From positions 126,745 to 190,744 of the forward strand of contig PUQB01000490.1 of assembly GCA_003024785.1 (NCBI GenBank): a stretch of DNA of 64,000 nt. Direction: 5' to 3'. The position numbers and the translations under genes were made by a program. Under the pieces are notes generated by a model that worked only from the letters and a program-made list of their open reading frames with translations, searched no databases and was not told the DNA's origin. Positions 49,501 through 62,980 of this stretch are shown here, piece after piece. The DNA is from Selaginella tamariscina (taxonomy: Eukaryota; Streptophyta; Lycopodiopsida; Selaginellales; Selaginellaceae). The stretch's first letter is position 1, and each line of letters opens with the position of its first letter.

Positions 49501-51798
49501 CTCAGATACTCACACTTAACAAGGGGGTGCACCTCTGTAGCTTCAAACGTCAGATTAAATGTTGTCATAACCTCAGCTTCGAGAGCTTCCCCGTGAAGAG
49601 CTGCAAACAGGCATTCCAAGAGTACAGATAATCTTGAAATGTCAGTATCCTCCATTCTCAAAGCCTCCTTGAGCTCTTTCACTATCTCACTTCCAAGTCT
49701 TGGAAGGTGAGCATTAGGGTATTCACGGAACAGTATATCAACAGTGGCCATCTGTGGTGCCTTGAGCAAAGCTTGCACACCTCCTTTCTCAATGAACATG
49801 GAACCATATTCATAATGCAGACAGACAAATTCCTGCAGACGCTCAAGCTCAAAGTGTGAAACATTTAAATTTGTAGCAACCTCCATGAATATGTCTACAA
49901 AGATACTGGAAAGCCCCTTTTCAACTCTTGCAATCTCCAGAAAGATCTCACTCTCTAGTCTCCAGAAGGAGTCCTTTGTAACCTCCTTGTCTCCTTTTAG
50001 ATGCCTGTAAACCTTGATTAAACCGTCTGCTGCGCCTTTCATGAAGGCTTCATGAACATCCTTCTCCAGGTGAAGCCCTTAATATACTCCAGATCAACCA
50101 ACTGTCTAACTGCAAGGTGGAACATGTGTTCACCAAACTTGTCTGCATTTCTGAAAATGGCGACCAAGCAGTGCGGTTCTAGAGCTCCAAATCCAAGCAA
50201 AGAAAGTAGCTGTATAAGTAGGCATCTTTTGTGCGCGAGCTTCTCATTCTCGATGCAGTTAACAAACTCATCAATTTCTTGACTCAGTTGTTGCTTCAGC
50301 TCATTCGAATTCAGATTATTGAACGTCCCTGCATGTGAATGCAAAGGAGGCCCCTGTGCTTCTTCTTCAATAGCAAATCTACTACTAACTCCCTAGGCCA
50401 AACATACTCGGAGAATCTCAGCAAGGCTTGTATGTACTCTTCACTGTGCTCTTCATATTCCTGAGTGAATGAAGCAACTGCCTTCTGTAACATGTCCTTG
50501 AAACCTTGCCTCTCCTCTTCACTGTAAAGTTCAACATATTAGCTCAAGGCGTGTGTTTGTGTGTATGATTGTGTGTGTGCGTACCTTAGGCTTAGGAAGT
50601 CAGAATTAGAATAATAATATTTGCTGCAATTTGTGAGTGCACATAGAGCCAGAGTTTGAACATCCTCTGGATAACTCTCCTGATTAAGCACAATTGTTTC
50701 AGCATCTTCCATATATCACCTCGCCATGTCGATATGTGAAATACACTCAGTGCAAGCAAGCGTATGCACACGTGTTGTTTGCGAGTGCATGGGTCCCGCA
50801 AAGCTTTTGCAAAGCGTATCCTGGTCAGAAGCTCAAACCGGGCCTCCCATGGCACATCAAACTGTTGGATTAACCTGTACAAATGAGCTAGATCAATATA
50901 CATCATTAAAACTATGTATAATTTATCTTAAACTAACCTGTTGAAGATTTGAATTGTGTCTTCTTCAACTTTTTCAATATCAATTCTTTGAAATCCGTTC
51001 ACCGGATGGAAAAATTCGAAATAAAGAGCTGACCCCACATGTGAGACTCAGTATCTGCAACCAAACAAGCTTATATGTAATAGTAAATAATATATATACA
51101 CGTGCACACCAACCTGTAGATAAGTAAGACACTAAATCAAAACCTTGCTCCTTGTCTCCCCACGCTCGTGAAAGAGACAATACACGATTATCGTCTGACT
51201 CGCATTCGGATGCATACATCACTTGGAGAGCTAGAGCTACAATCTCTGGATCCACGGAAACTAGCAATGATAACAAATGCTGCAACGATTACAATTAGTA
51301 TGAGATGCTTGTGTGTGCGTTAAGAGACTGGATAATGTTTAAACATGAGTTTACCTCTTGTGAGTAATAGTTTTGTTTATGTCTTCCAGCACATGAGTTT
51401 AAGATTGAATGTGTAGCCTTGAGAATCATAATCAATGGGGTTCTATAAGGAGTGGTGAAATCTTCTAAGAACTCTCCATTCAGTTGCAACCTGCTCATGC
51501 TACTTACATGCTCTACAAGATGGTTAATGAGTTGGAATGGATCCTCAACGCCTTCCTGTAAAACAAGCATGAATTATATTTATAAATGTACAGCAATTCA
51601 TGCTTACCGGATTAAAACAAGAAGGGAAATAGTTAAGGGAATTTCGGATATCTTCCAAGTGAGTGGATGCAACGCATTTCGGTAACTGCAAATATAACAA
51701 GGAAGTTAAAGAAATTTCCATATGCTGAAATCTATAACAAATTAAAGAATTTTTCATATGCTAAAATTTAATGTACATACCGAATTGAGAAGCTCCAT
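44570..51798 (-). pseudogene. UPL1/2-like HECT E3 ubiquitin ligase, copy 2 (frame-interrupted)
   Basis: This copy has the same 18-exon layout as 5991-13213. ATG lies at 51798 and stop at 44570. Here the HECT region is open from about 46165 to the stop. It shows LLPTKWIEIDNKRSYIR, GGLTREWFELVSS, ELIPGGQDIRV, WFWDVVKSLSEEDKTHLLQF and the catalytic Cys of HTC-FSQLDLP, whose codon spans the last intron (44738-44739 and 44672). The longest open stretch is 48840-50042 (400 codons), interrupted in unit 1. Frame breaks are apparent near 46165, 47308, 47684, 48015, 48296, 48511, 48640, 50331 and 50697. Two further breaks, near 48919 and 50076, are shared with unit 1. Splice sites look intact. It could be a working gene blurred by sequencing indels, or a young pseudogene. 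Confidence 0.88.
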
Positions 51799-51944
51799 TG
51801 CTCTACTTAGGTAAAACCCTAGATAGGGTCCGACTTATATATAAGCGCACGCACACACACGCACGGTGCATGTGTTTAATGCATGCACACGTATACTAGC
51901 ATATTATCTTCATAACAGCTATGCTGAAGATGTCCATGTCGAAC

Positions 51945-52580
51945 AGTCCGTGATGCCGCACCCCTGCCCTGCAGGGGGTTGTCGCATCCGTCGTGCTGCT
52001 GCTGCTACACTGTTCTTGTTCGGGTCAGAGGCGGCAAAGGAGGATTTGAGTCGCTTCTCCGGACCAGCAAATCCAAGAAGAAGATCATGAATCTGGAAGG
52101 AGGATTAGACAAATCATCAAGGTATGGTACATTGTGATGTGTGGCGGTGTGGTCGGTCAGTGGGCTGTGACTTTTTCTGTCCAGGAATGGCAAGAGGACA
52201 AAGGAATGCACTTGATTACTTAAAGAAGAAGGTGGTTAAAGTTCTGAACAAGTTCAGGAGCCAAGCTTAAATTGTAAGTATTGTGTGTATGTTACATATA
52301 TACTGACTATTTTTCCCTTTTAGGATTGCAGTATTCAAAATGATAAAAGTGACAAACTCAGTAGTTGAAGCAGAAACACCACAGGCAGTGGTGATAAACC
52401 CAGCAATTGAAGCACACTGAGTTTACAATGGTGCACAAGTTGAGCCAATACAATTAGCAGAAGGTGAGGTGCCAATGGAACATGTTGAGCTAGTACAATT
52501 AGCAGAACCAGCTCAAGTTCTGTGAACCACCAACACATATAGTGTAAGTACAACCAGTGTTGGAGAGCTGAGTTGAACTT
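51945..52580 (+). other. Possible small plus-strand transcription unit upstream of UPL, copy 2
   Basis: Counterpart of 13275-13970 with the same blocks (MPHPCPAGGC..., MNLEGGLDKSSR, MARGQRNALDYLKKK, VEPIQLAEGE). The alanine codon run is one codon longer. Near 52266 it has about 11 bases, including a GTAAGT donor-like site, that unit 1 lacks. Identity is unknown. Confidence 0.3.
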
Positions 52581-54169
52581 TGAAAGACTATAGGAGGGCT
52601 CACGATCTAGAGGTGTGAGATTGGTTCTAGCGTGCGTGCGTGTAAGAGAGAGATCAATGACTGACTAAATTATTCACGCTTCCTGGATTGGAGAGATTGA
52701 AAATGGAACTTCAGAAGCGGGGTTTGAAGTGCGGAGGCAGTTTTTTGGAGAGAGAAGAGGTTGTTTCTTCTAAAGAGCACTTATTTTATAACAATGGTAA
52801 TTCAAATATATAATTAATAAATAAATATGATATTTTAAATCAGTTATATCAAAATCATGGATAAACATTCTTCTTGATAGATACAAAGCACTTACACAAG
52901 AAGTAAATACATATACATGTAGGACTAGTAAGCCCTTCTGTTATATATATATATATATATACACATATATGCATTATAAATGTTACACCAACAAACCATT
53001 TTATATTGTATTGTGTGTGTGTGTGTGTGTGTACGCCCCAATGTGAGGTACTTAGTGTTATCAAATTGAAACTGTTGGTAATAATAATAATAATAATACA
53101 ATAAATAAACAATAATAGTATTTATTTTATCAAGGATAAAATTTTCTAGAATCTTCTGTTAAATGTTTATTAGGATGAATCTAATTTAAGTATTTAAAGT
53201 GCATGTGCATATGTATAAGTCTTATTCCTTCATTCCCTATACACGTATATGATGCATGTATGCAAAGGTCTATAAATTCCTATTTATTTAAAGTCGCTCT
53301 AGATAGTTAAAACAGTTGTAAAGCATTATATATTATACTATAACATATATAGTGATTCTGCAAACAGCATAACTTACATGAACGAATTAATTGCATATTG
53401 CACTTACAAATTTGCAGGAGAAAATTTAGGAAAACCACATATAATATTTAACATTTCTTTGTTATTATATTATTTATTATATATGAATATATTTTGTGTC
53501 TATGAACTTCTATATTTTTCTTCATATATTTGCTTGTTAGATACTGAATATGACTTTTAAGTTTATGCTAGGTTAAGAAGTTCTATTTAAACTCGTTATT
53601 CATGCTAAAAGTTCTTTTCACTTAATTATGCATGCTTCATAAAAGTTCTTCGTTGTTCAGCTTAATAATACAGTTATAAAATTGTTTCAGTTCAAGTGAA
53701 ACGATATATATATATGTGCGTCATCAAATATTAAGTTCTCCATATCAATTATTAATTATTTATATAATGTATGTAAATCTATATTAGAATTCTTATATTC
53801 AACTTTATATTTTTCAATAATATAATTAAATGCAAAAGTAAATAAGATATTAAACTATAATGCATCAGCTAGAACTTATGTTATTTTCTCAGAATTGAAA
53901 ACATCAGTTATAAATATGTTCATACAAATATTTTTGTAACATTTCTAATATAGTTCAGAGGATTCTAATGAGTAATTAAAAATTCATCATGCTTTATCTC
54001 TAACTTAATTATTTCTTTGCAGACTGGAAAGGCGAACTGCCTTATTTACAAATTTTCAGTTCGTGAGGCCAACTGCAAGGGTAACAAAAATATATAAATA
54101 CTGAATATACAATAAAAATGTATAAAATCATATATGCATAAATAGTACTTTCTTCAGATTGTTCTATTG

Positions 54170-54940
54170 CATAAATAAGCCGTCCAGTGTTAGCATAAGT
54201 GTGCTGGTAGTAAAGTCAACAACTACATCATTCCATGGACATACATTTCCAAGAGGAGTTGCATCGCCATAGTAGAACACTCTCAGTAGTTCATGTAATC
54301 TTCTTGTCCAAGTGAAGCACTCATTAGTAAATCATTATCAAGACATTTGAAATAATGTCAGTGTTACCACCATAACATAGGAGCATTAAGTTGTTTATTG
54401 ATGGAATGTGATTTCACAAATAACATAAAAGTTCCAAGCTAACACCTATAAAAATGCAAATTTATTATGCAATTATAACAACAAAATGTTAATTACCTTT
54501 CACAATTGATTCTCAATGAGAACTTGTATGCCAGTGTTACAAAGTAAAAAGCCCAATTCAAACTCTCAAAAAACATTTTCGCTAGTGAATTAGCAAGCAC
54601 ACTAGCCCAGTGATATATGCCATAGTAAAAAAATGCTACGAATTAATAATTAAACTAGATTAATAATTAATAAATTAGTAATTAGATTAGTAATTAAACA
54701 TTTCCGTAGCATTTTTCAACTACAGATTTAATCACTGCACTAGCTCAAAGAGGAGAGACTGATAGAATGAATAAGAGCACTCCCATTAGACTTAGATATG
54801 AATTTGTAAGAAGAAGTGCATACTTAATGTGTTGGTCAAACAACTTGTTCCACTTTGATATGGTCCCATTTGACAATGGTAAACCGTCTAGCAAGTCGAA
54901 GAACATAAAATTCACACATTCCCATATTTTTCCACAAACC
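54170..54940 (-). pseudogene. Unidentified multi-exon gene remnant (part 1), copy 2
   Basis: Counterpart of 16318-17075, with the same three coding-like minus-strand blocks (TRRLHELLRVFYYGDATPLG, the NWALYFVTLAYKF type, and the FFDLLDGLPL type). It differs by several substitutions. It remains unrecognised. Confidence 0.38.
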
Positions 54941-56809
54941 TACTTTACTCAACTAGCAAGTTCTTTGTAATTGTTGCAAACTCTTTATTTATGTGTACTC
55001 TTTGATAATGAAAATGTAGTCACTGTATAGTACAAATTTCAAAACTGTTTTCACTCACAGCAACTTTATTCACTTGCATTCAAAAGGAAATTAATAAGTA
55101 GTATAAAGACAAGTTTGTCAATGAACTCGACATTGGGGAGGGATCGTATAAAATGAATTTACACTTTAGAAATTTTGATACCTTCATGTGGAGTTTACAC
55201 TTCCAAAACATCACTTATGCACTTTTGTAATATTGGGCAGGAGTGAAATGAATGGTGAGGTGGTTGTGGTGTAGGTTGTGTCACTGCTCTTTACATAAAA
55301 AGTTGAAAAAAAAGTGTAGCAAAATTAACTAGACATTTCTTCAAGCCTATTTTCCCCCTTTTTTACAATTGAAAGCAAGAATGTCCAATTGTAATAGCTC
55401 TTCATCTTCAATTTCTTCTTCAATATGTTTTAGTGAACAAACATTCTGCTAATTCAATTTGTGTATGGAGTTTGGTGTATTGTCGTCCTTTACAGGGGAA
55501 TGTAGTAGAAGAATGTTTTAAAATCGCATTTATTTTAGAGTGTTGGTGAACATCCCATCAGAGGGTTCAGGGTGAGCCTGAAGATGAATGTCTCTCTCTA
55601 ATGTGCCAAGAGGTGATTTTCCTTTAATCTCTAAGTACCACTATCAAGTTCCTTTTCAATATATCATAAGAAGATGAAATATGGTGCATACAACATTACT
55701 GTTATGATAAATTTGAATATTATAATAACTTTCTTCCTCAAGAGAGCATGTATTAAAATTGTCCTCATTCATAAGGCTTACTCTTTAAGAAGACCATTTG
55801 GGGATGTCATTCTCTATATATGTACACATTGGATGGAACTATTATGTAAATACATCTTCACATGAAATAAGGTTGCCCGTGCTGTTTCTTAAACTGTAAA
55901 GAGCCAAATGCTTTGAGTGGCATATCTTGCTCACAAATCTTGTCAATGCAATTTTGCACATAACCTCAAAATTAACACCTCTAAATTTTCATATGCTAGC
56001 TTCTCTTTTGAAATTCATCTCTTTAATGACTTTACTTCTTCTTCAATAGTTTGCTGGAGGAAGACATGAACAATGAGATATCGATCCATCTTAGCATCTA
56101 CTTCTTTTCATTGGTAAATAACTAGTCCTTTAAGTTCTTAAGTTGTGTGAGTGTCACAACCTTTTCTTCATAAGTTAGCCTAGATTTGGCAATGTTGTAA
56201 ATGACCTTATCACATTGTCCCCTCTTATTAGTTCATGTAATTATGTTAGTTATAAATTGATGTTAGCTATTTATGCATATAAGGGCTAGTGTGGTGTCTC
56301 ATTATGGAGTGTGGCGTGGATCTGCAATTTGGATGAGTCTTTTTAATTTAGCTTTCCAAACATAAGTTATTTGTTTGTCTTTTGTTTCAAGTATCTTATC
56401 TAGACATATGCTCGCATGTGACATGATTGTCACTTATGAAAGTTTATTGTTCCACTTTAAGTTTAGGTTGGAACATATAATTAGTAAACAAAATGTAGGT
56501 AGTTAAAGTATTGAATACCTTGATCCAAACACCGAAAATAAAGTTGAATGGGTTTTAAAAACCTTGATTCAACTTTTATAGCTTTATGTCAAGCCATTAT
56601 AAACCTCAATTGAATAAGTATCTTTAATATCTTACAACGTTAAGCTTCCCAAATATTTTATTTGTTGGACACCACGGAGTAATGTTTTGGCCTTGAAGGC
56701 AAACTGGCTTAATCTAAAAAATTATCAAATTAGTTCATATATCAAATTAAACTATAATACTTATTGATTTATCTTCAAACAAACCATATCTAGTTTTGTC
56801 TATGAGCAT

Positions 56810-57500
56810 GCTTTTACAATGATTACTGGAAATACATGTGTGTGTGTGGATCATTTCGTAGATGGTCTTCAATAGCCTTTATTATTGCAGTACATCGATG
56901 ATTACCATCAAGAACATGAAATACTTTTCCAATTGTAAACTTTTATACTTAGTTTGTTTTGAGTTTCTCATCAAATCATTTTGATTCGGCCACCCATTGG
57001 TCATCTCTTAAGTTAGAGGATTTAATTTCTTATGCGATAGTGGTTCTTATCTTATCTTATTTGGAACATATTACTCTCACTAGGTTTATTTTGGATGAAT
57101 GCTGAATACATTTGAGGGTTACCATATTAATCGACATAATAAAGTTGGTGACTCTCAATTGATACAAAGGAATGTATTCAATTATTGAAGTTTTTAGATG
57201 TCTCATATCTTGTAAAAGCTCATCAATAGTTTGGTGCTTTGCTAAAAAATTGTTCTTCTGACCATAATACCAACTCGACCTTCAACTTTGAACCATGTGT
57301 TGAAGTTCTTTTGCCTAAAGGCTTGTGGGCATGGCATGTTCCATATTTTGAGGGTGCGAGGCATGTTGGGCTGTGGGTGGGGTGGATAGAACATTAAGAG
57401 GGGAATGAATAGGTGGGAGATTGAAGTCAATAGGTAAAAGGAGATTCTTTAGTAACTCATCACATAATACACCCTTTAATGAAGATTGGTTTACCGCATC
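56810..57500 (-). pseudogene. Unidentified gene remnant with a DGNHR motif, copy 2
   Basis: Counterpart of 18930-19560. DGNHR is at 56895-56909, here preceded by HVL rather than HVV. The upstream block has about 80 additional bases near 57393-57474, coding FNLPPIHSPLNVLSTPPTAQ in one frame, which unit 1 lacks. Frames are interrupted. Confidence 0.4.
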
Positions 57501-58429
57501 CAATGCAACAGAGATTAATTAAATAAGCTTCCATATGGACAAAGGCTAATTTATTGAAGGTATTTTCAACATCTTGATCAACTCTCATGTCAACACCCTC
57601 TGGCTCAATAGGGCTTTAATGTTAATAACATTTTGTTTTACTCATTTGCCTATAAAATTGAGTCAAATAAATAAGCCTATTTATATAAATCTTTACCCAA
57701 TTTATGTAAAAAAGTAAATTCTCAGAAGTTTTTTTTTTTTTGCCTTGTCCCTTATGTTTCCTTTGCGAAGATTGAAAAGCGAAAAAACAAATGTCAGAGA
57801 TTGTATGGATGGATCCAACATAAATGGGAATTATATGAGAATTATTAATGAACATTATGGAAATTTTGGGAATTTGAATTATGGGAAATGAGAAATGGGA
57901 ATTATGGGAATCATGTTTTGGGAATTATTATGAGAAGTATAACTTATAGGAATGATATTAGCATAAAATAAGAATTATAAGAATATAAAATGAGATGTTT
58001 GATAATGAACCCACCACTTTTTATAAACAAAAAAAATGAGTGCTCTAAGAAAAAAAATAAATTTGAGAAGTGAGACAAGTAAAAACAAAAAATAATATAA
58101 CCGTCACTTTTGACTTAACTTCCAAGCTCCATAAAGATCCACCCAATTTTCCATGTGTTTGTTTTGGAGCCTTATTTCCCATAGTTTGTAAGGTGAAAAT
58201 ATCAATGATAACACTTGAAAGGATATATTTTATTGATTCATTGGTAAACCTTTTGCATATTTGCTTAAAAAATAAGAAATTGAGCATCATACATTAATAA
58301 AGACATGGGGTTTGTGAGTGAACTCCAAATATTTTAATAGAAAAAAAAATGAATAGGGAGATATCTATGGGGTTTGTCGACAAACCCAATGATATTTGTT
58401 AAAAAAATTGCAAAAACAATCACTTTACA

Positions 58430-58975
58430 CAACAACAAAACGAGAAGTTTGCTAGTCATTTTTAGGGTGGAAATATGAATGATAACACTTGAAAGGAGAT
58501 GGATATCTATGCCAATTTACCCTCTCTATTACATCTATTTGTGGATAATAAGATGTATTGAACTTCAATATTGTATCATACTTTTTTAAACGATGTTCCC
58601 CAGAACTTGCTCGTAAATCGAGGATTCTAATTTAAAATCATCATTTTTGGTATACCACGTAATCTTATGATCTCGTGGAAGAATAGCTTCACCTTTTGTT
58701 TTGCATTTACTGTCTCTATTATTAGAATGAAATGAGTGATCTTCAAAAATTGATTAACTATCACCACAAGGTAATCAAAATCACAAGACTTTGGTAATCT
58801 CATGACGAAGTCTAAAGTGACATTTTGGAATGGTCGTTTTGGAATTAATATACATTACAACTTCTCAGATTGTTTCTGAAATCAACTCTTCATTTGTTGA
58901 CATGTCAAGCATGTCTTAACATACTTAACAACATCATTTATCATTTCTAACTAGTAAAATCCTCATTTTAGAGTA
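58430..58975 (-). mobile_element. Ty3/gypsy integrase fragment, copy 2
   Basis: On the minus strand this gives integrase core words: VTLDFVMRLPKS, DYLVVIVNQFLKITHF and LFFHEIIRLRGIPK. It is longer than its unit 1 counterpart at 20462-20640. An old broken fragment without LTRs, of the general plant Ty3/gypsy type. Confidence 0.78.
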
Positions 58976-59359
58976 GACTTCCCATTATTGACACCACTAT
59001 TTGAAAATGTTTTTTTAACAATCTCTTTCTAATGATTTATATAGTGAAAATAAAGGTGGTTCAAAAAGTGAGAAGTATTGAGTTTATGTGTGATTGTATG
59101 TGTGGTTTAACGGTTGAATTTTATGGTGTTATACAATACTGTGTTATATAGGGCCTTCATAGTGTTCAAGATTAAGTAGTTTGTACAGTGCAATTTGATG
59201 TGATTTTATTGTTGGAAGAATGTCAATGCAACTTTTACAATGTCTTACATTATGATATATATATTGCGATATGTAATGGTTAGAAAACATTACACCATAG
59301 TGAATTCATAGCTAGCCAACAGAGTGGCTCGAAAACTACATGCTACTATGAACAACTAT

Positions 59360-61270
59360 TCACTCTTGAAAATTCTTGATCACCCAAATGACGTTGTCAA
59401 CTTTGAGCATACCTCTTTCAATTGCTATATGCATAACATGTTGTAGTGCCTTGGAGAATTTCATTGATGGGCCCAGTGCAAATATCTTCATCCCCTTCTG
59501 TTTGTTGAAGCAACAGCAAAAGATTTGAGTGCCATAAGACTGACTTTTGCTGTTGGCCTCTTTATCAAACACACACCCAAATATTTCTAGATGTTTATAT
59601 CCAATTGCTTGAACTTCTCCTCCTAATCTTCTAGCAACTGGAAATGAACACATAAGCTAACATCAAAGTTATCAAGACAATCGATGGAGTACCTTATACT
59701 TAGGATCAGTCTTCATCTTGTTGTTGAGAAGGCTCTGGCATTTCAACTCCTTGCACCTGACCAACATCAACAACCGCATCTACAACCTTCATATTTGCCT
59801 ACACATCCAAGACAAAAGCATTTCCACTATTGGTTTTGTGTCCAAAACCCCCAACTCTGACACTATCAAAATCCTCTAGCTTTGTTTCAAAATCGGACTC
59901 TTCAGGATCCCCAGGTTTCTATAGTTCCTAACATTAATAACATGTACATGTTAAGTAGAAAATAAAAGTTACCTTTTGCGAGTTCTGAATAACTTTCATT
60001 GATTCTAGAGTGCTGCTAACCTTCTGTTTGATGTTGATGTTGTTGTTGCTGCTTCCAACAACTTCGTCATGTTGAACATTATCATCAACATCCAAATCAG
60101 CATCATCCTCATTGTGGTAGTGTTCGAATTGGTTTCTATAGCCTACAAGAAGACTAACTTGTGTCAATGCCAGAAAGGAAAAGAATGAATACTTAAACAA
60201 ACAACTCACAACTCCACTACACAAGGCACTCTTTAATCACTTGGTAGGTTGAAGTCTCACGTTGGTGGTCACTCTCATCTTTTGAGCTATGCGCAAACTT
60301 AGGTTCATCATGGATGCTTGTGTAGCACTCGAGCCAGAAACCAAATCATGTTCATGAGTTAGTCATAACAACATTAGCTATGAAATGAAAACAAAAGAAA
60401 CCAAGAATCTTACCTCAATATTTAGCTGGGAAACTCGGCGAGGATGAGATTCCTCAAACAGCAGCAAACTAGCTTGGAATGGTATGCAGAGGTCTTTCTC
60501 TAAGTCTTCCAGGGTAACAATTTTAACTTGTAGAATAGCATACTTGTGCTCTTCCTTCTTCTCAAGCCACTCCATCACCAAAGAAGTTTTGACCTGTTAA
60601 TGATAAAACATAAATGGCAGACTCTAAACAAAAAACAAAATACTTGCCTTTGTTTCCTTGAATTGATGCGGCTTAACGATCCTTGCCAAATGTAAATTAT
60701 TGAAGAAATCCATATCTCCCTTACCAAGCTTCATGCCATATGCTAGCAAATCGACCTTACTATGTCCCCACTTGTACAATCTCCCCAACAAACCTTCGGC
60801 CTTCAAAGCCTCCTTCCTTCTTGTTATCACTTTGCGCAGACTCGTGAGCTTCACATAGATCTCTCTCTCAACATGAATGCGGGTCTCTGAGGAGCAATTG
60901 GCACCATACAACCGATTCACTATCTCTGTCCTATGAGGAAGATACTTCCCGACATCGGCCCTTGAATTTTGCAATCCAATAATTCAGAAAAACTGCCTTT
61001 AGCTCCCTGCGGATCTCTTTGGATGTAATCATTTTGGAGTGCCTTGCCTCGTCGATGGAGGCAGAAACCAAAGAATGTCGCTTACCTCCAAACCTACTCA
61101 CCTTGCCTTCACTACTGTGTATGTGCACTTTTGTCCGGCTGCCTGGATCAGAACCTTGCTACAATTGGAGGTGGGTTCTCATTGTTCATGGATGACTCCA
61201 CCTAGTACACTATTGCGGCCACTACTCCTCGCAGCACTCCCATGTCACTCTAGTCCCTCGATGACATTGA
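59360..61270 (-). pseudogene. Unidentified multi-exon minus-strand gene, copy 2
   Basis: Counterpart of 21123-23060. Blocks include SKMITSKEIRRELKAVFLNY (about 60960-61060), IVNRLYGANCSSETRIHVER and AEGLLGRLYKWGHSKVDLLA, DMDFFNNLHLARIVKPHQF (60624-60960), EWLEKKEEHKYAILQVKIVT (60378-60581), the acidic DDADLDVDDNVQHDE (about 60070) and LGGEVQAIGYKHLEIFGC (59360-59653). Here the block 60624-60974 is one frame of 116 codons, cleaner than in unit 1. Family unknown. Confidence 0.45.
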
Positions 61271-62079
61271 AACAAGCCCCTCCCCATTGATATGCTCCTT
61301 CATCATTAGGGTTTTGAAATCAAAGCCGCATGATCCATACTAAGATAGAAGCAGCTTGCACACCTCATCCTTTTGTTAAAGAATGCAGATTCATCACGCT
61401 CCATGCTAATGCTAGATTTGACCTTGAGAAACATGCAGCCTAAATAAACTAAACCCCAACACAAAAACAAGAAAACCCTATGCTTTATAAAAACCAAATG
61501 AGTACATGTCTCAATTATGTGGCTCTAGCTTAGCATGTTTCATTTACAAAATGTGGGTGGGTAAGTACGGACAACCACCCACCTTGGTTGATTGTAGCCA
61601 CCTTCATTCATTTTCTGGATCATCGTTACAGAACATCCCTTAGCTTCCAATGAATTAGGGCAAAGAACATAGACAATACATAGTGAATGGGGAAGCAGTG
61701 ACTAGAGTTGCATGGAGATGGCAGCTGAGTTCACAGCAAATAACAACAAGAAGAGCATCTGGTGATTACGTATGCAAGTGCAACAAATGCACAGTTGAAC
61801 ATCAGCCGGCCGAACTACCCCTAAACACCTAAGTGCATTAAACAGAGTTGTTTCTCACTACATCTAGGGTCCGTCAACATAGTACAATATGTAACAACAA
61901 TCACTTCTAAAGTAAAGGGTTGAGTCATAATAAAAACTATAACATATGTAGCACATTGGAGGTATTGTGGTACGAGCAGTATGGAGTGCATTAGTCAACA
62001 CTACTTCATGCACTTGATCGTGGCCATGTTTGCAAAGACATTTTTTTGTAGGTTCTCCATTAAATACTTGGTGTTACGG

Positions 62080-62500
62080 ATATGAACTTCAAAGGCCTCA
62101 ACGTTACATATACAAACAACATTGAAATGGAGATGACATTCACAAAGACACATCTCAGGTATTTTTTATTTCTTTATAAATTTGAATGTTGTTATTTAGT
62201 TTGCAACTATGTATAATCTTCTAACTTTGCTTCTTTTGCATAGGTTATTTTTACCACAATCTAGGAGCTCATGAAGGTAGAATTAGATGGCTTGCTACCT
62301 CTAGACATGAAAACCTCAATAGAAACTTCATCAAGCCAAAAAATCAACTGACATGGAGGAGGTGCTTGTCAAAAATAGTATTGTGATTGTTGATTCAAAG
62401 GAGGCCGAATTTGATCTATTCAAGAAATGTTCTAAAATGAGATTGGCAAAGTCACATTGCAAAGCTGGCATCCTATGAAGATGCACAAAGGTCGGCTTAT
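62080..62500 (+). other. Unidentified plus-strand exons left of element B, copy 2
   Basis: Counterpart of 23849-24240. Between the two blocks it has about 29 bases (near 62244-62272, reading GYFYHNLGAHEG in one frame) missing from unit 1. It lacks a few bases within the second block. Confidence 0.35.
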
Positions 62501-62980
62501 TTCTAGAATTCATATGCAAGCTCTTTCCCAACTTCTTAGACCATCTCTTGAAGAGTAGCAAAATTTTAACAATTATATTTATCGGCATAACACTGTTTGC
62601 TTGAATGGCATTATATACAAACCTAGTAGTTGTGTTGTGACACATGACACCTAAAATCCAGGTTTGCATTTTTGAAACTTCATGATATTGACATACTTTC
62701 AGGTGTCTTTCATCAATTTTTGTGTAGGGCAAACGGCATTACTGTGACAAAGCTATTTTTAGTGGATGTTTGTGGGTGATTTATGTGTACTTCTTTACCA
62801 TTTTCCGAAATTGAGTGTTGCAGTCATTTATTTGGTATAAATCCATTTATAATTTTTTTTTGAACAAATATCATTGTGCCTCACATACATCTTGGCTTGT
62901 ACTCCATGAGGCTATTGGAATGCCAATTTTTGGCGTCATCTCAGTTTAATTCGATTCAACATGCATACTGCCTATGGATG

